A stretch of 54,406 nucleotides of DNA from Methylobacterium gregans (GTDB taxonomy: Bacteria; Pseudomonadota; Alphaproteobacteria; Rhizobiales; Beijerinckiaceae), in contig NZ_BPQM01000010.1 of assembly GCF_022179245.1 (NCBI RefSeq), positions 1 to 54,406 of the forward strand. The letters run 5' to 3'. Under the pieces are notes generated by a model. That model saw only the letters and a program-made list of their open reading frames with translations. It was not told the DNA's origin and ran no database searches. Of this stretch, positions 32,225 to 41,616 are shown in pieces (position 1 is the first letter of the stretch; the number at the start of each line of letters is the position of its first letter). A program made the position numbers and the translations under genes.

Positions 32225-33832
32225 ATGTTGCGCTTTTCCCGTTCGAAGATCATCGCGACGCTCGCCGTCATCCTGATCGGCCTGAGCTTGGCCGTGCCGA
32301 GCTTCGTGCCGGCGGACAGCCGGAAGGCCTTCCTGGCCTCACTGCCCAGCTGGTTCCCGACCTGGATCATCCCCCAGCGCGCCATCGTGCTCGGCCTCGA
32401 CCTCCAGGGCGGCTCGCAGCTCCTGCTCGAAGTCGACCAGAACGAGCTCGTCGCCTCGCAGGCCAAGGGTCTGCGCGACGACGTGCGCCGCATCCTGCAG
32501 CAGGAGGGCGTGCGCGCCGACGGCGGCATCGGCCTCCAGCCGCGCGGCGTGCAGGTCCGCATCGCCGACGCCGCCGCCCGCGCCAAGGTGATGCCGAAGC
32601 TGCGCGAGCTCGCCCAGCCGATCTCCAACGCGCTCGTCGGTCAGACCGGCGCCCGCACCCTCGACATCACCGAGCAGCCGGACGGCCTGATCCGCCTGAC
32701 CCTGACGGATGCGGGCATCACCGACCGCACCCGCCGCGCCGTGAGCCAGGGCATCGAGGTCATCCGCCGCCGTCTCGACTCGACCGGCACCACCGAGCCG
32801 TCGATCCAGCAGCAGGGCGCCGACCGCATCCTGATCCAGGTGCCGGGCGAGCAGAACCCGGAGCGGCTGGAGAAGCTTCTCGGCTCGACCGCAAAGCTCG
32901 AGTTCCGGATGCTCGCCGACTCGCCCTCGGGCGATGTCGACATGCTGCCCTCCCGCGACGAGAAGGGCGCCCGCGTCCCCGTCGAGCGCCGCGTGATGGC
33001 GGACGGCGGCGACCTCACCGACGCCCAGCCCTCGTTCGACCAGCAGTCGCGCGAGCCGATGGTGAGCTTCAAGTTCAACCTGAAGGGCGCCCAGCGCTTC
33101 GGCGCCGCCACTGCCGAGAACGTCGGCCGCCGCATGGCGATCGTGCTCGACAATGAGGTGGTCTCCGCCCCCGTGATCCGCACTGCCATCACTGGCGGCT
33201 CGGGCCAGATCACCGGCAACTTCACGGTGCAGCAGGCCAACGACCTATCGGTGCTGCTTCGCGCGGGCGCGCTGCCGGCCAAGTTCACGGTCGTCGAGCG
33301 CCGCGTGGTGGGCCCGGGCCTCGGCCGCGACTCGATTGAGGCCGGCAAGCTCGCCACCTTCGTGGCGGCGGGCCTCGTCATCGCCTTCATGTTCGCGACC
33401 TACGGTACCTTCGGCTTCATCGCCAACATCGCCCTCATCGTCCACGTGGGCTTGATCCTCGGCCTGATGTCGGTGCTGGAAGCCACGATGACCTTGCCCG
33501 GCATCGCCGGCATCGTGCTCACGATCGGCACGGCGGTCGATTCGAACGTGCTCATCTACGAGCGCATGCGCGAGGAGGCCCGCGCCGGGCGCTCGCTGAT
33601 CTCGGCGCTCCAGGCCGGCTTCGACCGGGCGTTCGCCACCATCATCGACTCGAACTCGACCATGGCGATCGCCGCCCTGATCCTGTTCTTCCTCGGATCC
33701 GGTCCAGTGAAGGGCTTCGCGGTCGTCTTCATCCTCGGAATCCTGACGACGGTCATCACCGCCGTGACGCTGACCCGGATGATGATCGCGCTCTGGTACA
33801 ACACCTTCCGGCCCAAGGCCCTGCCGTTCTGA
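32225..33832 (+). CDS. secD: Protein translocase subunit SecD
   Basis: A 535-residue RND-type membrane protein. A first membrane helix (ATLAVILIGLSLAVPSFVP) is followed by the large periplasmic P1 domain with the conserved GLDLQGGSQLLLEVD, then five more helices from about 375 on. The proton-path and family motifs GIAGIVLTIGTAVDSNVLIYERMREE are present. It uses the proton gradient to pull exported proteins across the membrane with SecF. It lies 63 bases after yajC and 63 before secF. Confidence 0.98.
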   Translation: MLRFSRSKIIATLAVILIGLSLAVPSFVPADSRKAFLASLPSWFPTWIIPQRAIVLGLDLQGGSQLLLEVDQNELVASQAKGLRDDVRRILQQEGVRADGGIGLQPRGVQVRIADAAARAKVMPKLRELAQPISNALVGQTGARTLDITEQPDGLIRLTLTDAGITDRTRRAVSQGIEVIRRRLDSTGTTEPSIQQQGADRILIQVPGEQNPERLEKLLGSTAKLEFRMLADSPSGDVDMLPSRDEKGARVPVERRVMADGGDLTDAQPSFDQQSREPMVSFKFNLKGAQRFGAATAENVGRRMAIVLDNEVVSAPVIRTAITGGSGQITGNFTVQQANDLSVLLRAGALPAKFTVVERRVVGPGLGRDSIEAGKLATFVAAGLVIAFMFATYGTFGFIANIALIVHVGLILGLMSVLEATMTLPGIAGIVLTIGTAVDSNVLIYERMREEARAGRSLISALQAGFDRAFATIIDSNSTMAIAALILFFLGSGPVKGFAVVFILGILTTVITAVTLTRMMIALWYNTFRPKALPF

Positions 33833-33895
33833 GCCCGTAACAACTGGGGAGCCTGCCAAAGACCTTCCCGAGCACGAGACCGCACGAGACCGACC

Positions 33896-34840
33896 ATGCG
33901 CCTGCTCCGCCTCTGGCCCGACGAGTCGCACTTCGACTTCATGCGCTTCCGGCGCCTCACCTTCCCGCTCTCGGCGATCCTGTCGGTGGCGACCGTGGTG
34001 CTGTTCGTGACCGTGGGCCTGAACTTCGGCATCGATTTCAAGGGCGGCACCCTGGTCGAACTTCAGGCGAAGTCCGGAAAGGCGGACGTGGCGGCGGTGC
34101 GCCACACGGCGAACGGGTTCGGCTTCGGCGAGTCCGAGGTGCAGGAACTCGGCGGCGAGGGCCAGATCCTGGTGCGCTTCCCGCTCCAGGCCGGCGAGCA
34201 GGGCCAGACCGCGGTGATGAACAAGGCGCACGCCGCCTTCGACGCCGATTACGACTTCCGCCGCACCGAGACGGTGGGACCGCGCGTCTCGGGCGAGCTC
34301 GTGCAGTCCGGCACGCTCGGCGTCGTGCTCTCGGTCGTGGCGGTGCTGCTCTACCTCTGGTTCCGCTTCGAGCGGGAACTGGCGCTCGGCGCCATCGTCG
34401 GCACGCTCCACGACATCGTGCTGACGGTCGGCATCTTCATCATCACGCGCATCGAGTTCAACATGACCTCGATCGCCGCGATCCTGACGATCGTCGGCTA
34501 TTCCTTGAACGAGACGGTCGTTGTGTTCGACCGGACCCGCGAGCTGATGCGCCGCTACAAGACGATCCCGACCGTCGAGTTGCTCAACCTCTCGATCAAC
34601 TCGACCATGTCGCGCACGGTGATGACCTCGATCTCGACGGCGCTCTCCCTGCTCGCTCTGGTGCTGTTCGGCGGCGAGGCGATCAAGGGCTTCGCGGTGG
34701 TGATGCTCTGCGGCGTCGTGATCTGCACCTACTCGGCGATCTTTGTCTCGACGCCGGTGCTGATCTATCTCGGCCTGATGCTCTCGGGCGTGAAGCGCGC
34801 CTCGGAGAGCCGGGGCGGCATGCCCCAGGCGGCGGAGTAG
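33896..34840 (+). CDS. secF: Protein translocase subunit SecF
   Basis: A 314-residue six-helix membrane partner of SecD. NFGIDFKGGTLVELQ is the SecF signature in the first periplasmic segment. IAAILTIVGYSLNETVVVFDRTREL is the conserved fourth-helix motif with the Asp and Arg of the proton path. It starts MRLLRLWPDESHFDFMRFRR. It is followed after four bases by the Mth938/NDUFAF3-like gene. Confidence 0.98.
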   Translation: MRLLRLWPDESHFDFMRFRRLTFPLSAILSVATVVLFVTVGLNFGIDFKGGTLVELQAKSGKADVAAVRHTANGFGFGESEVQELGGEGQILVRFPLQAGEQGQTAVMNKAHAAFDADYDFRRTETVGPRVSGELVQSGTLGVVLSVVAVLLYLWFRFERELALGAIVGTLHDIVLTVGIFIITRIEFNMTSIAAILTIVGYSLNETVVVFDRTRELMRRYKTIPTVELLNLSINSTMSRTVMTSISTALSLLALVLFGGEAIKGFAVVMLCGVVICTYSAIFVSTPVLIYLGLMLSGVKRASESRGGMPQAAE

Positions 34841-34844
34841 CGGT

Positions 34845-35228
34845 TTGGCGGGCTTCGAGGGCACGGGCTTCCTGCCGGGACGCTTCCCGATCGACGCCTA
34901 CGGGAATGGCGGCTTCCGCTTCGCCGACATGTCGCATCGCGGCTCGATCCTCGTTCTGCCCACCGGCATCCGGGCTTGGGACGTCACGGACCCGCGCCGG
35001 ATCGACCGGACGACGCTGCGCCCGGTCCAGGCCGAGGCGGATGCCATCGAGCTCCTGCTCGTCGGAACTGGCGCCGACATCGTGCCCCTGGCCCCGGATC
35101 TGCGCGTCTGGCTCAAGGACATGAAGATCGGCCTCGACGTGATGCAGACGGGCGCGGCGGCCCGGACCTACAACATCCTGGCCGGCGAGAACCGCAAGGT
35201 CGCAGCCGCCCTGATCGCGGTGGCGTGA
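34845..35228 (+). CDS. Mth938-like domain protein (NDUFAF3-like, DUF498)
   Basis: A 127-residue protein of the Mth938/DUF498 family. YGNGGFRFADMSHRGSILVLPTG, ELLLVGTGADIVPL and GLDVMQTGAAARTYNIL are the family's conserved blocks. The human relative NDUFAF3 is a complex I assembly factor, and its alphaproteobacterial relatives are known to sit beside secDF, exactly as here. The start is TTG at 34845, four bases after the secF stop; no ATG is available. The role in bacterial complex I assembly is inference from the family. Confidence 0.9.
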   Translation: MAGFEGTGFLPGRFPIDAYGNGGFRFADMSHRGSILVLPTGIRAWDVTDPRRIDRTTLRPVQAEADAIELLLVGTGADIVPLAPDLRVWLKDMKIGLDVMQTGAAARTYNILAGENRKVAAALIAVA

Positions 35229-35248
35229 GAAATCGCAAGAAGAGCACG

Positions 35249-36139
35249 ATGGCCGACCGGGTGAGCGAGAACGCGGCGGCGACGGGGGAGGGCGGCCTCG
35301 ACTTCGCCTTCCGCCACTGCGAGGCGCTGGTGCGCGCGGGCGACCCGGACCGCTACTTCGCGACGCTCTTCGCGCCGGCCGCGGTGCGGCCCCACCTCTT
35401 CGCCCTCTACGCCTTCAGCCTCACGGTCGCCCGCGTGCGCGAGGCCGCCACCAACCCGATGGCCGGCGAGATCCGCCTGCAATGGTGGCGCGACGCGCTC
35501 CAGGGCGAGGCGCGCGGCGACGTGAAGGCGAACCCCGTCGCGGCAGCCCTGGAGGACGCGATCGTCGCCCGCCGTCTCGGGCGCCAGCCCTTCGTGGACC
35601 TGATCGATGCCCGGGTCTTCGACCTCTACGACGACCCGATGCCGCGCCTGAACGACCTGGAGGGCTATTGCGGCGAGACCGCCTCCAGCCTCTTTCGGAT
35701 CGCGAGCCTGATCATCGCCGACGGCACGGATCCGGGCGGCGCGACCGCTGCGGGCCATGCGGGCGTGGCCTACGGGATCGCGGGCCTGCTGCGGGCGTTG
35801 CCCTGGCACGCTCGCTCAGGCCAGGTCTACCTGCCGGCCGACATCCTGGGCCGGCACGGCGTCACCCGCGAGGACATCGTGACGGGGCGCGGCGGCCCAG
35901 GCCTAAAGGGCGCCTGCGCGGACCTGCGCGGGGTGGCGCGGCGGCATCTCGACGCCGCCCGCGCCCAGAACGCCGCGCTCGCTCCGGCCGCGCGCCGGGC
36001 CTTCCTGCCCCTCGCGCTGACGGAGGACTACCTCGCGGTGATGGACCGGGCCTCCTACGACCCGCTCAACACCCTGGTGGAGGTTCCTCGATGGCGCCGG
36101 CTCTGGCGGCTGTGGCGCGCCGCGCGGGCGGCGCGATAG
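35249..36139 (+). CDS. Squalene/phytoene synthase-fold protein, NDUFAF6-like
   Basis: A 296-residue protein with the squalene/phytoene synthase fold. The Asp-rich motif that binds diphosphate in true synthases (DxxxD) is absent: the matching stretch reads YAFSLTVARVREAATNP. GEIRLQWWRDALQG instead resembles the MRMQFW block of NDUFAF6, a complex I assembly factor. GYCGETASSLFRIAS and QVYLPADILGRHGV are fold-typical. It lies 20 bases after the NDUFAF3-like gene. I infer an assembly role rather than carotenoid or hopanoid synthesis. The start MADRVSENAAATG is the only ATG fitting the domain. Confidence 0.85.
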   Translation: MADRVSENAAATGEGGLDFAFRHCEALVRAGDPDRYFATLFAPAAVRPHLFALYAFSLTVARVREAATNPMAGEIRLQWWRDALQGEARGDVKANPVAAALEDAIVARRLGRQPFVDLIDARVFDLYDDPMPRLNDLEGYCGETASSLFRIASLIIADGTDPGGATAAGHAGVAYGIAGLLRALPWHARSGQVYLPADILGRHGVTREDIVTGRGGPGLKGACADLRGVARRHLDAARAQNAALAPAARRAFLPLALTEDYLAVMDRASYDPLNTLVEVPRWRRLWRLWRAARAAR

Positions 36140-36146
36140 CCGGCTC

Positions 36147-37718
36147 TCAAGCTACCTGTTTCAGCGCCGCGCTCATCCCGTGCGCGTCCGGCGCGGCGAG
36201 CAGCGCCGTCAGCTCCGTCTTCGGCATCGGCGCACCGAAGAGGTAGCCCTGGCCGAAATCGCAACCCTGGCCCGAGAGCCAGTCGACGCTGGCATCCGTC
36301 TCGATGCCCTCGGCGGTGGTCACGAGGCCGAGGCTGGCCGAGAGCTTGATGATCGCGTCCACGAGCTTCGCCCGCTCGTCGCTCATCGTGATCGTATCGA
36401 CGTAGGATCGGTCGATCTTCAGCTTGTCGAACTTCAGTTCGCGCAGGTGATAGAGGCTGGAATAGCCGGTGCCGAAATCGTCCAGCGCGATGCGCACGCC
36501 GAGGTTCTGCAGCGAGGTCAGCGTGGTGCGGGCCGCCTCCAGGTCCTGCACCAGGGCGCTCTCGGTGATCTCCACTTCGAGACGCGACGGAGGAAAGCCC
36601 GTCTCGGTGAGGATCGACAGAACGCGCTCGCAGAGCCAGCGGTCCTGGAACTGCTGCGGCGAGATGTTGACCGCGAGGAGGAGGTGCGCGGGCCAGTCGC
36701 GGGCGTCGAGGCAAGCCTGCCGCAGGAGCCGGTAGCTGAGATCGCCGATCATGCCCGTCTCCTCGGCGATGCCGATGAAATGGTTCGGCGTGAGCAATCC
36801 CCGGATCGGGTGGCGCCACCGGGCGAGCACCTCGACGCCGATCAGGGTCTTCTCGGGCAGCGCTACGACGGGCTGGTAGAAGGGCTCGATCTCGCCCCGC
36901 TGGATCGCGTCGCGCAGCTCGGTCTCGAGCTGGGCGCGCGCGCGCAGTTCCAGATCCATCGTGCTCTTGAAGACCCTGTAGGTGCCGCGCCCGTCCTTTT
37001 TGCCCTGATACATGGCCAGGTCGGCGGCGTGCAGCACCGCGTCGGCATCCGCCATGCCGGCCTCGAGCAGCGCGATGCCGACCGTGCCGCCGACCTTCAG
37101 CGCGTTGCCGCACCACAGCACCGGCTCGCCGATCGCCGCGATCATCCCCTGGGCGAGTCGCACGAGCCCGTCGCTTCCGTGATCGAGCGGCACCAGCACG
37201 GCGAATTCGTCCCCGCCGAGCCGCGCCGCCACGCCGCCGCCCGGGATCAGCCGACGCAGGCGCTCGGCGACCGCGCAAAGCACCGCGTTGCCGGCCGCGT
37301 GGCCGTAGATGTCGTTGACCGGCTTGAAGCGGTCGAGGTCGAGCAGCAGCACGGCGTGGCTCGGCAGCGAGCTTGCACCCGCGCGCTCCGCCTCGACGGC
37401 CTCGAGGAAGAGCCGGCGGTTGGCCAAGCCGGTCAGCACGTCGTGCCGGGCGATGGACTCTGCCTCTCGGGCCGCCGCGTCGCGCTCGCGCAGGGCCCCG
37501 CGCAGCAGCAGCGATTTGCGCACGCTCACGCCGAACATCGCGAGCCCCATCAGGGCGAACAGCATGAAGAGGTCCGAAACGCCGTGCTGCGACACGAAGG
37601 CGTGCAGTTCCCCGAACACGCCGAACTGCACGCCGATGATCCAGAGACACACTCCGATCGTCAGCAGGCAGAGCGCTTCGTAGAGCTCGCCTTCGCCCCA
37701 GCTACCCAGTCTCGACAT
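36147..37718 (-). CDS. Membrane GGDEF-EAL protein (cyclic-di-GMP turnover)
   Basis: A 523-residue protein with two N-terminal membrane segments (about 14-35 and 50-67), a GGDEF domain and an EAL domain. The cyclase motif is intact (LGGDEFAVL, about 168-172). The phosphodiesterase domain has EVL in place of EAL (about 296-298) but keeps NISPQQF, EITES, DDFGTGYSSL, KIDRSYV and AEGIET, so it should be active. There is no recognisable signal-input domain beyond the membrane part. The start at 37718 has GGGAGGC seven bases upstream. It is convergent with the NDUFAF6-like gene and divergent from lactate permease. Confidence 0.94.
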   Translation of the reverse strand: MSRLGSWGEGELYEALCLLTIGVCLWIIGVQFGVFGELHAFVSQHGVSDLFMLFALMGLAMFGVSVRKSLLLRGALRERDAAAREAESIARHDVLTGLANRRLFLEAVEAERAGASSLPSHAVLLLDLDRFKPVNDIYGHAAGNAVLCAVAERLRRLIPGGGVAARLGGDEFAVLVPLDHGSDGLVRLAQGMIAAIGEPVLWCGNALKVGGTVGIALLEAGMADADAVLHAADLAMYQGKKDGRGTYRVFKSTMDLELRARAQLETELRDAIQRGEIEPFYQPVVALPEKTLIGVEVLARWRHPIRGLLTPNHFIGIAEETGMIGDLSYRLLRQACLDARDWPAHLLLAVNISPQQFQDRWLCERVLSILTETGFPPSRLEVEITESALVQDLEAARTTLTSLQNLGVRIALDDFGTGYSSLYHLRELKFDKLKIDRSYVDTITMSDERAKLVDAIIKLSASLGLVTTAEGIETDASVDWLSGQGCDFGQGYLFGAPMPKTELTALLAAPDAHGMSAALKQVA

Positions 37719-37957
37719 CGATATTGCCTCCCGCAGAGGTAGCATCCACGGCGCGGGTTACATGTGGACTAAGACGGGCCAGCTTCGCCCGATCAAACGC
37801 CTCCACGGTGAAGCGTGGGTTAAGCAGGCGCGCGATTCGCTCCGGCCGCGGCCTTCTCCCTCGGTGTTCGGGCAGCGTTGAGCCGACAGCTTAGCTCTGT
37901 TAGAGGCCGAGTAACGGGACCGCTCGAGAAGCGGCCCGACTGGAGGATACGGCCCCC

Positions 37958-39676
37958 GTGACGACCTGGAACCAAGTCTACGACCCATTCGGGAACGCGT
38001 GGCTTTCGACATTTGCCGCCTCGCTTCCCGTGATTGCGCTGCTCGGCATGATCGCGAGCGGCAAAGTGCAGGCGCACATCGCTGCCGTTCTCTCGCTCAT
38101 CCTCGCTCTGCTTGTCGCGGTGGTCGCCTTCGGTATGCCGCTCGACCTCGCCTGGCGCGCCTCCGCCTACGGCGTCGCGCTCGGTCTGTTCCCGATCGGC
38201 TGGATCATCCTCAACGTCATCTTCCTGTACCGCCTGACCGTCGAGAAGGGCTGGTTCGCGATCCTGCAGCAATCGGTCGCCGGCATCACCGAGGACCGGC
38301 GCATCCAGCTCCTCCTTGTGGCCTTCGCCTTCGGCGCCTTCTTCGAGGGCGCGGGCGGCTTCGGCACGCCGGTCGCCGTGACCGGTGCGATCCTGATCGG
38401 GCTCGGCTTCTCCCCGCTCGCCGCCTCGGGCCTCTCGCTGATTGCCAACACGGCGCCGGTGGCCTACGGCGCCCTCGGCGCTCCGATCCAGGGCCTTGCC
38501 TCGGTAACCGGCTACGATCCCTACATCCTCGGAGCGATGATCGGCCGGCAGCTGCCCTTCTTCTCGGTGATCGTGCCGTTCTGGCTGATCTGGGTGTTCG
38601 CGGGCTTCCGCGGCATGATCAAGATCTGGCCGCCGATCCTGGTCTGCGGCGCGTCCTTCGCGGCCGCGCAGTTCCTGATATCGAACTACGTCAATCCGTG
38701 GATCGTCGATATCGGCGCCTCGCTGGTCTCGATGGGCGCGCTCGTCCTGTTCCTGAAATTCTGGCAGCCGAAGGAGATCTGGGCCTCGCCCGCGCTTCGC
38801 GGCAACGATCCGTCGATCGGCTACGGCACGCCGCGCCCGGTCTCGCTCGGCGCTGCCGTGCCGGGCGACCTGCCGAAGGTCGGACCGCTCGGCCGTACCG
38901 CCACCTCGCAGGAGATCATGATGGCGTGGGTGCCCTGGATCATCCTGTCGATCGTGGTCGCGATCTGGGGCACGGGCTGGTTCAAGGGGATCGTCAACCC
39001 GATCTTCACCTGGAACTACGAGGTGCCGGGCCTCCACAACATGATCTCGAAGGTGCCCCCGGTGGTGGAGAAGCCGGAGCGCGAGAAGGCGGTCTTCGCC
39101 TTCACCTACATGTCCTACACGGGCACCGGCGTACTGTTCGCAGCGCTCATCTCCGGCATGATCATGCGCTTCTCGCCGCTGCGCCTCGTCACCGCCTACC
39201 TCGAGACGATCTGGGTGCTGCGCTACTCGCTCATCACCATCGCGGCCATGCTCGCCCTCGGCGTGCTCACCCGCTACGCGGGCGTCGACGCGACGCTCGG
39301 CCTCGCCTTCGCCGGCACGGGCATCCTCTACCCGTTCTTCGGCACCCTGCTGGGCTGGCTCGGCGTGGCGCTGACCGGCTCCGACACCGCCTCCAACGTG
39401 CTCTTCGGCGGCCTGCAGAAGATCACCTCGGAGCAGCTTGGCCTCTCGGGTATCCTGATGGCCTCGGCGAACTCTTCGGGCGGCGTGATGGGCAAGATGA
39501 TCGACGCGCAGTCGATCGTCGTCGCCTCGACCGCGACCGGCTATTTCGGCCAGGAGGGCAAGATCCTGCGCTTCGTGTTCTGGCACTCGATCGTGCTGGC
39601 CTGCCTCGTCGGCGGCCTCGTGATGCTGCAGGCCTACGTGCATCCGTTCAGCGCCATGGTGATCCACCCGAACTGA
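37958..39676 (+). CDS. lctP: L-lactate permease (LctP family)
   Basis: A 572-residue transporter with about 14 membrane segments, of the LctP family of lactate/glycolate proton symporters. Signature stretches are FFEGAGGFGTPVAVTGAIL, IANTAPVAYGALGAPI and LTGSDTASNVLFGGLQ. The start is GTG at 37958 (TTWNQVYDPFGNAW), with GGAGGA about ten bases upstream. No lactate dehydrogenase gene is next to it. A strong terminator follows, so it is probably a single-gene unit. Confidence 0.96.
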   Translation: MTTWNQVYDPFGNAWLSTFAASLPVIALLGMIASGKVQAHIAAVLSLILALLVAVVAFGMPLDLAWRASAYGVALGLFPIGWIILNVIFLYRLTVEKGWFAILQQSVAGITEDRRIQLLLVAFAFGAFFEGAGGFGTPVAVTGAILIGLGFSPLAASGLSLIANTAPVAYGALGAPIQGLASVTGYDPYILGAMIGRQLPFFSVIVPFWLIWVFAGFRGMIKIWPPILVCGASFAAAQFLISNYVNPWIVDIGASLVSMGALVLFLKFWQPKEIWASPALRGNDPSIGYGTPRPVSLGAAVPGDLPKVGPLGRTATSQEIMMAWVPWIILSIVVAIWGTGWFKGIVNPIFTWNYEVPGLHNMISKVPPVVEKPEREKAVFAFTYMSYTGTGVLFAALISGMIMRFSPLRLVTAYLETIWVLRYSLITIAAMLALGVLTRYAGVDATLGLAFAGTGILYPFFGTLLGWLGVALTGSDTASNVLFGGLQKITSEQLGLSGILMASANSSGGVMGKMIDAQSIVVASTATGYFGQEGKILRFVFWHSIVLACLVGGLVMLQAYVHPFSAMVIHPN

Positions 39677-39701
39677 CCGCCCGAGCGATCGGAGCAACGC
39701 G

Positions 39702-39732
39702 ACCCGCCCCGGACATCCGGGGCGGGTTTTTT
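39702..39732 (+). terminator. Strong intrinsic terminator after lactate permease
   Basis: A 12-bp stem (ACCCGCCCCGGA / TCCGGGGCGGGT) with a CA loop, then six Ts. The best terminator in the window. Confidence 0.9.
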
Positions 39733-39807
39733 CGTGGTGCGCCGGGATTAGTGCACCCTGCGCAACCGTGCCTTCCCGGCCGATGCGGCCGCACCACTTC
39801 CTCCGGG

Positions 39808-40338
39808 ATGTTCCTGCGCCGCCCCTTCCGGGACAACCTCGCCGACCTGCCCGGCCTGACGACCGAGCGGCTCGAGATCACGGCGCTCGCGCCGGGAGAC
39901 GCGGAGGCCCTGCGCCGCCTCACCGACGACCCGGCCATCACCGGTGCCGTCGATTTCCTGCCCGACCCGTTCACCCTGGCGGATGCCGAGGCGATGATCG
40001 CCAGCGGCCGGCGCGGGCGCGACCGCTTTCTCGGCGCCTGGGTGCGGGCCGACCACACCCTCGTCGGCGTCGTCGGCGCCCATCTTCGGGGCGAGGGCGC
40101 GGTGGAGATCGGCTACTGGATCGGCGGCGCCGCGCGGGGGCGCGGCTTCGGGGCGGAGGCGGTCTCGGGGATCCTCGCCGTTCTGAGGCGGCGCTTCCCC
40201 CGCCGCACCATCGTCGCCGAGTGCCGGCCCGGGAACATCGCGTCCTGGGGCCTGCTGACCAAGCTCGGCTTCCGAGACACCGGCGATGACGGTCATCGGC
40301 CCGGCCGGCGGGTGATGGTCTGGGGGCAGACGATCTAG
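39808..40338 (+). CDS. GNAT-family N-acetyltransferase (RimJ/RimL type)
   Basis: A 176-residue acetyltransferase. The RimJ-like opening TERLEITALAPGDAEALRRL is followed by the acetyl-CoA binding motif EIGYWIGGAARGRGFGAEAV and the C-terminal NIASWGLLTKLGFRDTG. It could modify ribosomal protein ends, small amines or antibiotics; the substrate cannot be told. The ATG at 39808 starts MFLRRPFRDN. It stands alone after the lactate permease terminator. Confidence 0.9.
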   Translation: MFLRRPFRDNLADLPGLTTERLEITALAPGDAEALRRLTDDPAITGAVDFLPDPFTLADAEAMIASGRRGRDRFLGAWVRADHTLVGVVGAHLRGEGAVEIGYWIGGAARGRGFGAEAVSGILAVLRRRFPRRTIVAECRPGNIASWGLLTKLGFRDTGDDGHRPGRRVMVWGQTI

Positions 40339-40424
40339 CGCGGATGCCCGCACGACCGGCCGGCATGCTAGGCCACGCCGGTCACTCGTCCCGCTCACCG
40401 AACCCTGTTCCCGAGGTTTTCGTC

Positions 40425-41522
40425 ATGTACGGCCCCATACCCGCCCGGCGCAGCCTCGCGGCAGCCGGCCTCGTCGCCGCGCTCGTGGCATCCGCGGGCA
40501 CCTGGGCATGGGCGGAGAGCGCCGGGCCCTGGCCGGTCTCGGGCAAGCTCTACGGCGAGCCGGACAGGCATCGTCCGGAGGACGCGGCCGCGAGCGAGAA
40601 GGCCGACGACGTCAGCGGGATCGCGTGCGCGACGGGATCGGGCTTCCCGCGCGTCTGCCTCGTGGCGGACGACGAGTCTCAGGGCGCGCAGATCGTGGTC
40701 CTGGACGACGGCGGCTTGCGGGCTGGCAGCTTCATCCGCCTCGTGGACGCCGCGCACGCGGGCGAGCCGCTCGAACTCGACGCGGAGGGCGTGGCCTTCG
40801 CGGACGGCGCCTTCTACGTGGTCGGCTCGCACGGCCGCCCCCGCCACGCGGCGGGCAAGCCCGAGGCCGGGACCGTGGCACGCGCCGAGGCCACGCGGCA
40901 CCTCTTCCGGATCCGCTTCGATCCGGCCGCGGTCGATCCCGAAACGGGCGTGCTCGCGGGCAGACCGGAGATCGCCGACACCCGTGCTCTGGCGCGGCTG
41001 ATCCGGGAGGATCCCGTGCTGAAACCCTTCCACGACCGCCCACTCGAGGAGGGCGGGGTGACGATCGAGGGCGTGGCGGTGCGGGACGGCGTGCTCCACG
41101 CGGGCTTCCGGGGGCCAGTCCTCCAGGGCGAGGCTGCCGTGGTCCTCTCGGTCCCGCTGCCGGGCCTGTTCGAGGGGGCGCCGGGCACGCCCCGGGTGAC
41201 CCGGCTGCCGCTCGGCCGCGACAGTTCCGGCGCGGCGCGCGGCATACGCGACCTTGTCGCCGTGCCGGAGGGCTTCCTGATCCTTGCCGGGCCGATGCTG
41301 GACCCAAAGGACGGCGCGGTGGCCGCCGGCGACTACGCGATCTTCCGCTGGAACGGCACGGAGGCCCCGCTCCAGGCGCTCGCCCTCGACGGCTACGGAC
41401 GGAAGGTCAAGCCCGAGGCCCTGCTGCCGCTGGACCGGACGGCCGAGGGCCTGCGCGCCCTCGTCCTGTTCGACGGGCCGAAGGAGGGAGCGCCGCGAAC
41501 GATCGCGATCCCGCTGCGCTGA
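40425..41522 (+). CDS. Secreted DUF3616 domain protein
   Basis: A 365-residue exported protein. The signal peptide covers about 1-33 (RRSLAAAGLVAALVASAGTWAWA). The mature part is a beta-propeller-like DUF3616 domain: DDVSGIACATG, LDAEGVAFADGAFYVVGSHGR, IEGVAVRDGVLHAGFRGPV and GIRDLVAVPEGFLILAGP. These repeated strand motifs with acidic turns resemble esterase-like phytase propellers, but activity is unknown. The start at 40425 is chosen because it directly precedes the signal peptide. Two cysteines (ACAT, RVCLV) may form a disulfide. Confidence 0.85.
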   Translation: MYGPIPARRSLAAAGLVAALVASAGTWAWAESAGPWPVSGKLYGEPDRHRPEDAAASEKADDVSGIACATGSGFPRVCLVADDESQGAQIVVLDDGGLRAGSFIRLVDAAHAGEPLELDAEGVAFADGAFYVVGSHGRPRHAAGKPEAGTVARAEATRHLFRIRFDPAAVDPETGVLAGRPEIADTRALARLIREDPVLKPFHDRPLEEGGVTIEGVAVRDGVLHAGFRGPVLQGEAAVVLSVPLPGLFEGAPGTPRVTRLPLGRDSSGAARGIRDLVAVPEGFLILAGPMLDPKDGAVAAGDYAIFRWNGTEAPLQALALDGYGRKVKPEALLPLDRTAEGLRALVLFDGPKEGAPRTIAIPLR

Positions 41523-41529
41523 CGCGCGT

Positions 41530-41572
41530 CGGGGCGCTGCCCCGCGAACCCACCGCAGGGGGTCCCACCCCT
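41530..41572. repeat. Intergenic repeat related to the one at 25115
   Basis: CGGGGC-GCT-GCCCCG, then CGAACCC and a G-run/CCCACCCC segment. The hairpin and following GAACCC match the 25115-25134 sequence in layout. It lies between the convergent DUF3616 and trmFO genes. Confidence 0.5.
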
Positions 41573-41616
41573 CGCGCTCCGTTGTTGAACGGCGGCGATC
41601 CGAGCAGCGCGCCGAT

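Noticed and set aside
35249..36139. Carotenoid or hopanoid biosynthesis enzyme
   Set aside because: The fold matches, but the Asp-rich catalytic motif is absent and the context is secDF/NDUFAF3-like, so an assembly-factor role fits better.
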